Shown here: positions 14,910 through 18,497 of the stretch, in pieces
How positions within the stretch are numbered: the stretch's first letter is position 1
Layout: each line of letters opens with the position of its first letter
Assembly: GCA_937950385.1 (NCBI GenBank)
Contig: CALFEA010000291.1
Span: forward strand, 1 to 18,497
From: an uncultured Altererythrobacter sp.
GTDB lineage: Bacteria; Pseudomonadota; Alphaproteobacteria; Sphingomonadales; Sphingomonadaceae
DNA length: 18,497 nucleotides
Reading direction: 5' to 3'
The notes under the pieces: model-generated
Told to the model about the DNA's origin: nothing
What the model saw: only the letters and a program-made list of their open reading frames with translations
The model's database searches: none
Translations under genes and position numbers: made by a program

Positions 14910-17702
14910 CTAGTCTTTTGAAAGGCCGAGCGCATCAGCGACCAGGCTTTCTTGTTGTTCTAAGTGACGTTTGGCAAAGCCTGTGGCGGGCGAGGCCGCC
15001 GCATCGCGTCCGGCGTAAATTGGACGTTTGCCCGCGTGCCCTGCTTTGGTCAGCGCGTGTTCGATCCCGTCCTGGACAAAGTGCCAGCTGCCGTTGTTCT
15101 TCGGCTCTTCTTGGCACCAAATCACGCTTTCCAGATTCTTCATTCGTTCAAGGCGGATCGCCAATGGATCGCCGGGGAAGGGGTAAAGCTGCTCGATGCG
15201 AACGATAGACACATCTTTCAGCTTTGCCTCATCGCGCTTTTGCAGCAAATCATAAGCAACCTTGCCGCTGCACAGGACGAGGCGCTTGATTTTCGCATCG
15301 TCAATTTCGGTGGTGTCCGATTTGATCCGGCGGAACTGATGCTGACCCAAAAATTCATCCGCAGAGCTTTTCGCCAAGGGATGACGCAGCAGTGATTTGG
15401 GCGTCATAATCACCATCGGCTTGCGGAACGGGCGCAGCATTTGGCGGCGCAACACGTGGAAGTAATTGGCCGGCGTGGTAATATTACAGACCTGAATATT
15501 GTCATTCGCGCACAATTGCAGGAAGCGTTCGAGCCGCGCTGAACTATGCTCTGGCCCTTGCCCTTCAAACCCGTGGGGCAGCAAAAGAACGAGGCCATTC
15601 GCCCGCAGCCATTTGGCCTCTCCGCTGGCGATATATTGATCGATCATGATCTGCGCGCCATTGGCGAAATCGCCAAATTGCGCTTCCCACATCACGAGGC
15701 TTTTCGGGTCAGCCATGGCGAACCCATATTCAAAGCCAAGCACGCCATATTCGGACAATGTGCTGTCATAAACTTCGAATTTGCCGTGGGGCAAAGTGGT
15801 GAGCGGGATATATTTGCGCTCATCCTTTTGGTCGACCCACACAGAATGGCGCTGGCTAAATGTGCCGCGGCCGGAGTCTTGCCCCGATAGGCGCACGCCG
15901 TAACCCTCTGATACCAAGCTTCCGAAGGCAAGCGCCTCTGCCGTTGCCCAATCAAAGCCTTCGCCGCTTTCGAACATATCCGATTTGGCCTTGAGCACGC
16001 GGCCCAAAGTGCGGTGAATGGTCAGATCATCGGGCACGGTTGTCAGCGTGCGGCCAAGGCTTTCAAACAACTTTGGCTCGATCGCGGTTTCGACATTGCG
16101 CCGCGCGCTTTCCGGATCGGCAGGTTTGTTGAGACCAGCCCAGCGTCCGCCGAACCAATCCGCCTCATTGGCTTTATAACTTTTGGCAGCGGCGAAATCT
16201 TCTTCCAGACCGGCGACGAAATCATCGCGCAATTGGCCAACGTCACCGTCACCGATGACGCCTTCATCGCTGAGGCGCTTGGAATAAATGTCGGAGACCT
16301 TGGGATGTTTGCCAATCGCATCATACATTAGCGGCTGGGTGAACTTGGGTTCATCGCCCTCATTGTGGCCAAAGCGGCGATAGCACCACATGTCGATCAC
16401 AATGTCGCGGCGGAAGGTCTGCCGATATTCGACCGCCAGCTTGCAAGCGAACGTCACCGCCTCTGGATCATCGCCGTTCACATGGAGGATTGGCGCTTGA
16501 ATGCCTTTGGCCACATCGCTGGGGTAGGGGGATTTGCGCGCGAATTTGGGCGAAGTGGTAAAGCCGATTTGGTTGTTAATGATAAAGTGCAAGCAGCCGC
16601 CAGTGTCATAGCCATTGACGCCCGACAGGCTCAGGCTTTCCCACACAACGCCTTGTCCGGCAAAGGCTGCATCGCCGTGGATCAGGACAGGCAGAACTTG
16701 CTCTTTCTTATCCAGATCATCGCGGATTGCTTGCTGCGCGCGCGCTTTGCCCAGAACCACAGGGCCCACCGTTTCAAGGTGGGAGGGGTTGGGCACAAGG
16801 CTCATGTGAACTTCAATATCATCAAAGCTGCGATCGGTGCTGGTGCCAAGGTGATATTTCACATCGCCAGAACCGCCGACATCTTCGGGGTTCGCGCTGC
16901 CGCCGGAAAACTCGTGGAAGATCACTTTGTATGGCTTGGCCATAACATTGGCGAGGACGTTGAGGCGGCCGCGGTGCGCCATGCCATAAATAATCTCGCG
17001 CACGCCGGTAGAGCCGCCATATTTGATGACCGCCTCTAGCGCGGGGATCATGCTTTCGCCGCCATCTAGGCCGAACCGCTTTGTGCCGACATATTTCTTG
17101 CCGAGGAACGCCTCAAACTGTTCGCCGCGAATAACCGCTGCCAGAATGGCGCGCTTACCCTCAGGCGTAAACTGGATCGTGTCGCCGGGGCTTTCGAACT
17201 TATCTTGCAAGAAGCGCCGCTCTTCTGTGTCGGCGATATGCATATATTCAAGGCCAACCGCGCCGCAATATACCTCGCGCAGGCGCTTGTGCAGCGCGCC
17301 GACTGTGGTCCAATCAACACCCAGAACGCCGCCGACAAAGACATCTTCGTCTTCTTTGCCAGCTAGCCCGTGAAAGGCCAGCGTCAAATCCTCAGGCTCT
17401 TCCTGATCTTGCGACAGGCCAAGCGGATCAAGCTTTGCCGCCAAATGTCCGCGCACCCGGTAGAGCCGCACCAATGTCATGGCTTTGTTCGACAGATCAG
17501 ATGCATATTGAATGGCATCGGCATCGAAACTTTTGCCCGCGGCCTTGGCTGATTTTTCAACCGCGATTTTCATCACTGTCGGGTCAAGCGCCTGCGTCAG
17601 ATCATCCTCAGCATCGCCGCCAACACGCGGCCAGCGCGGATTGCCCCATGAAGGGCCGGGTTGCGGATCATCGGGATAGAAATCGAATGGTTCATTGCCC
17701 AT
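14910..17702 (-). CDS. sucA: 2-oxoglutarate dehydrogenase E1 component
   Basis: This thiamine-diphosphate enzyme decarboxylates 2-oxoglutarate and passes the succinyl group to the SucB lipoyl arm. The product is 930 residues, typical for E1o. Motifs in order are: YRVRGHLAAKLDPLGL (81-96), YGMAHRGRLNVLANVM (239-254, active-site His243), HGDAAFAGQG (342-351) with NNQIGFTTSP about 30 residues on (thiamine-diphosphate site), GHNEGDEP (445-452), and the C-terminal transketolase half with HGFEGQGPEHSSAR (710-723). The usual N-terminal E2-binding segment (YLxGxNxxYIEELY, DPxSVD) is not visible. Instead the protein opens MGNEPFDFYPDD with PGPSWGNPRWP. The frame upstream has no ATG, and GGAG stands eight bases before this ATG, so the start is probably right. 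sucD ends 67 bases upstream, sucB follows. A hairpin and a CU-rich tract precede it. Confidence 0.97.
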   Translation of the reverse strand: MGNEPFDFYPDDPQPGPSWGNPRWPRVGGDAEDDLTQALDPTVMKIAVEKSAKAAGKSFDADAIQYASDLSNKAMTLVRLYRVRGHLAAKLDPLGLSQDQEEPEDLTLAFHGLAGKEDEDVFVGGVLGVDWTTVGALHKRLREVYCGAVGLEYMHIADTEERRFLQDKFESPGDTIQFTPEGKRAILAAVIRGEQFEAFLGKKYVGTKRFGLDGGESMIPALEAVIKYGGSTGVREIIYGMAHRGRLNVLANVMAKPYKVIFHEFSGGSANPEDVGGSGDVKYHLGTSTDRSFDDIEVHMSLVPNPSHLETVGPVVLGKARAQQAIRDDLDKKEQVLPVLIHGDAAFAGQGVVWESLSLSGVNGYDTGGCLHFIINNQIGFTTSPKFARKSPYPSDVAKGIQAPILHVNGDDPEAVTFACKLAVEYRQTFRRDIVIDMWCYRRFGHNEGDEPKFTQPLMYDAIGKHPKVSDIYSKRLSDEGVIGDGDVGQLRDDFVAGLEEDFAAAKSYKANEADWFGGRWAGLNKPADPESARRNVETAIEPKLFESLGRTLTTVPDDLTIHRTLGRVLKAKSDMFESGEGFDWATAEALAFGSLVSEGYGVRLSGQDSGRGTFSQRHSVWVDQKDERKYIPLTTLPHGKFEVYDSTLSEYGVLGFEYGFAMADPKSLVMWEAQFGDFANGAQIMIDQYIASGEAKWLRANGLVLLLPHGFEGQGPEHSSARLERFLQLCANDNIQVCNITTPANYFHVLRRQMLRPFRKPMVIMTPKSLLRHPLAKSSADEFLGQHQFRRIKSDTTEIDDAKIKRLVLCSGKVAYDLLQKRDEAKLKDVSIVRIEQLYPFPGDPLAIRLERMKNLESVIWCQEEPKNNGSWHFVQDGIEHALTKAGHAGKRPIYAGRDAAASPATGFAKRHLEQQESLVADALGLSKD

Positions 17703-17710
17703 TGGGAATA

Positions 17711-17730
17711 CTCCGGGGGGAGGAGGAGGG
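17711..17730 (-). promoter_or_regulatory. sucA ribosome site with an adjacent CUCC-rich tract
   Basis: On the coding strand the mRNA reads CCCCUCCUCCUCC, then CCCC, then GGAG eight bases before the sucA ATG. The GGAG (plus-strand 17711-17714) can pair with any of three upstream CUCC units, the nearest leaving a four-C loop. This could mask the ribosome site and throttle sucA translation. It is a sequence observation with an inferred role. Confidence 0.4.
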
Positions 17731-17731
17731 G

Positions 17732-17763
17732 TGGGACCCCGCCCTAAAGGGCAGGGTATCCCA
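17732..17763 (-). promoter_or_regulatory. Long hairpin in the sucD-sucA spacer
   Basis: On the plus strand CCCCGCCC (17737-17744) pairs with GGGCAGGG (17749-17756) around the loop TAAA, with one wobble pair in the RNA. The stem is extended by TGGGA (17732-17736) with TCCCA (17759-17763) past a two-base bulge, about 13 pairs in all. It begins a few bases after the sucD stop. In the mRNA the following bases are C/U mixed without a U run, so it looks like an RNA-processing, stability or attenuation element within the operon rather than a standard terminator. Confidence 0.55.
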
Positions 17764-17769
17764 GATAAA

Positions 17770-18497
17770 TCAGGCCATTTCCTTCAGCATTGCATCCAGA
17801 GTAGTGCCTAGTTCGGATGGCGAGGGCGAAACGCGGATGCCGGCATCTTCCATCGCTGCGATTTTGTCATCAGCGCCGCCTTTGCCGCCCGATACAATCG
17901 CGCCGGCATGGCCCATGCGGCGGCCCGGAGGCGCTGTGCGGCCCGCGATAAAGCCAACGGTTGGCTTGGAGCGGCCCTTGGCAGCTTCTTGTTTCAGGAA
18001 TTCCGCCGCTTCTTCTTCAGCCGATCCGCCAATCTCGCCGATCATGATCATCGAAGTGGTTTCTGGATCGTCAAGGAAGAGGTCAAGCACGTCGATAAAG
18101 TTGGTGCCGTTTACTGGATCACCGCCAATGCCCACCGCTGTCGTTTGGCCAAGGCCGACCATCGTGGTTTGGTGCACGGCTTCATATGTCAGCGTGCCGG
18201 AGCGCGAGACAACGCCAACGCTGCCTTTTTTGAAGATGGAGCCGGGCATAATCCCGATCTTGCATTCATTGGGTGTCAGAACGCCGGGGCAGTTCGGGCC
18301 GATCAGGCGTGACTTGCTGCCCGTCAGTGCAGCTTTGGCTCGCACCATGTCGAGCACAGGAATGCCTTCGGTGATGCAGATGATCAGCTCAACCTCAGCA
18401 TCAATCGCTTCGCATATCGCATCGGCTGCAAAGGGAGGCGGCACGTAAATGCACGATGCCGTCGCGCCGGTTGCCGCTTTGGCTTCGGACACAGTGT
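17770..18497 (-). CDS. sucD: Succinyl-CoA synthetase alpha subunit, N-terminus outside window
   Basis: With SucC this cytoplasmic enzyme converts succinyl-CoA, ADP or GDP and phosphate to succinate, CoA and a nucleoside triphosphate. The reading frame is open to the window edge, so about 242 C-terminal residues of a roughly 290-residue protein are seen. The apparent start near 18492 is an internal GTG valine codon, not a true start. Visible motifs are [14 protein letters not shown] (CoA-binding domain), [50 protein letters not shown] and [20 protein letters not shown]. The His in GHAGAI is the phosphohistidine that relays phosphate. The stop TGA complement is at 17770-17772, 67 bases ahead of sucA. 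sucC is expected just off the window, following the usual alphaproteobacterial sucC-sucD-sucA-sucB order. Confidence 0.97.
   Translation of the reverse strand, partial: TVSEAKAATGATASCIYVPPPFAADAICEAIDAEVELIICITEGIPVLDMVRAKAALTGSKSRLIGPNCPGVLTPNECKIGIMPGSIFKKGSVGVVSRSGTLTYEAVHQTTMVGLGQTTAVGIGGDPVNGTNFIDVLDLFLDDPETTSMIMIGEIGGSAEEEAAEFLKQEAAKGRSKPTVGFIAGRTAPPGRRMGHAGAIVSGGKGGADDKIAAMEDAGIRVSPSPSELGTTLDAMLKEMA

Noticed and set aside
14176..14913. 245-residue plus-strand open frame inside sucB
   Set aside because: Ala/Ser-rich antisense shadow of the sucB linkers and catalytic domain.
18490..18492. GTG near the window end as start of sucD
   Set aside because: The frame stays open to the edge and the residues match the interior of SucD, so the true start is off the window.
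1..18497. tRNA, rRNA, CRISPR, insertion sequence, phage or defence genes
   Set aside because: No tRNA cloverleaf, repeat-spacer pattern, transposase motif or defence protein was seen on either strand.

Overview
The window is a bacterial chromosome segment of moderate GC content. It most resembles an alphaproteobacterium of the Sphingomonadales, probably near Erythrobacteraceae. The evidence is a ribosomal alpha operon rpsM-rpsK-rpoA-rplQ with no rpsD between rpsK and rpoA, the order sucD-sucA-sucB-lpd for the 2-oxoglutarate dehydrogenase genes, and secreted proteins of a sphingomonad type. The taxonomic call is inference. No insertion sequence, phage gene, CRISPR array, tRNA or rRNA was seen, and the content is largely housekeeping.

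Layout: bases 1-9093 are read on the plus strand. First comes the C-terminal half of an NADP-type glutamate dehydrogenase (gdhA), then a 351-base spacer with no convincing gene. The tail of the ribosomal alpha operon follows (S13, S11, RNA polymerase alpha, L17), with hairpins in its spacers and a clear Rho-independent terminator with a GNRA loop after rplQ. Next are two exported serine peptidases or hydrolases: a beta-lactamase-fold serine hydrolase and an S9A prolyl oligopeptidase. Two tandem secreted proteins of unknown function follow. They share an RVDAGD plus hydrophobic segment and a two-cysteine C-terminal domain.

Bases 9109-18497 are read on the minus strand and converge on the first half with only 15 bases between the stop codons. 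In transcription order they are sucD (partial), sucA, sucB, a small cysteine-rich lipoprotein, lpdA, an amidase-signature hydrolase, a PepSY transmembrane protein and a TRIC-family channel protein. The gaps run from 2 to 71 bases, so this could be one long operon or a TCA operon followed by a coupled three-gene accessory unit. SucA (E1o), SucB (E2o) and LpdA (E3) form the 2-oxoglutarate dehydrogenase complex. SucD, with an off-window SucC, converts its product succinyl-CoA to succinate with formation of ATP or GTP.

The features most worth a second look are the paralogous RVDAGD protein pair, the cysteine-rich lipoprotein inside the TCA operon, a long hairpin and a possible ribosome-site-masking CU-rich tract before sucA, a stop codon inside a hairpin loop at the end of the prolyl oligopeptidase gene, and gdhA directly upstream of rpsM.
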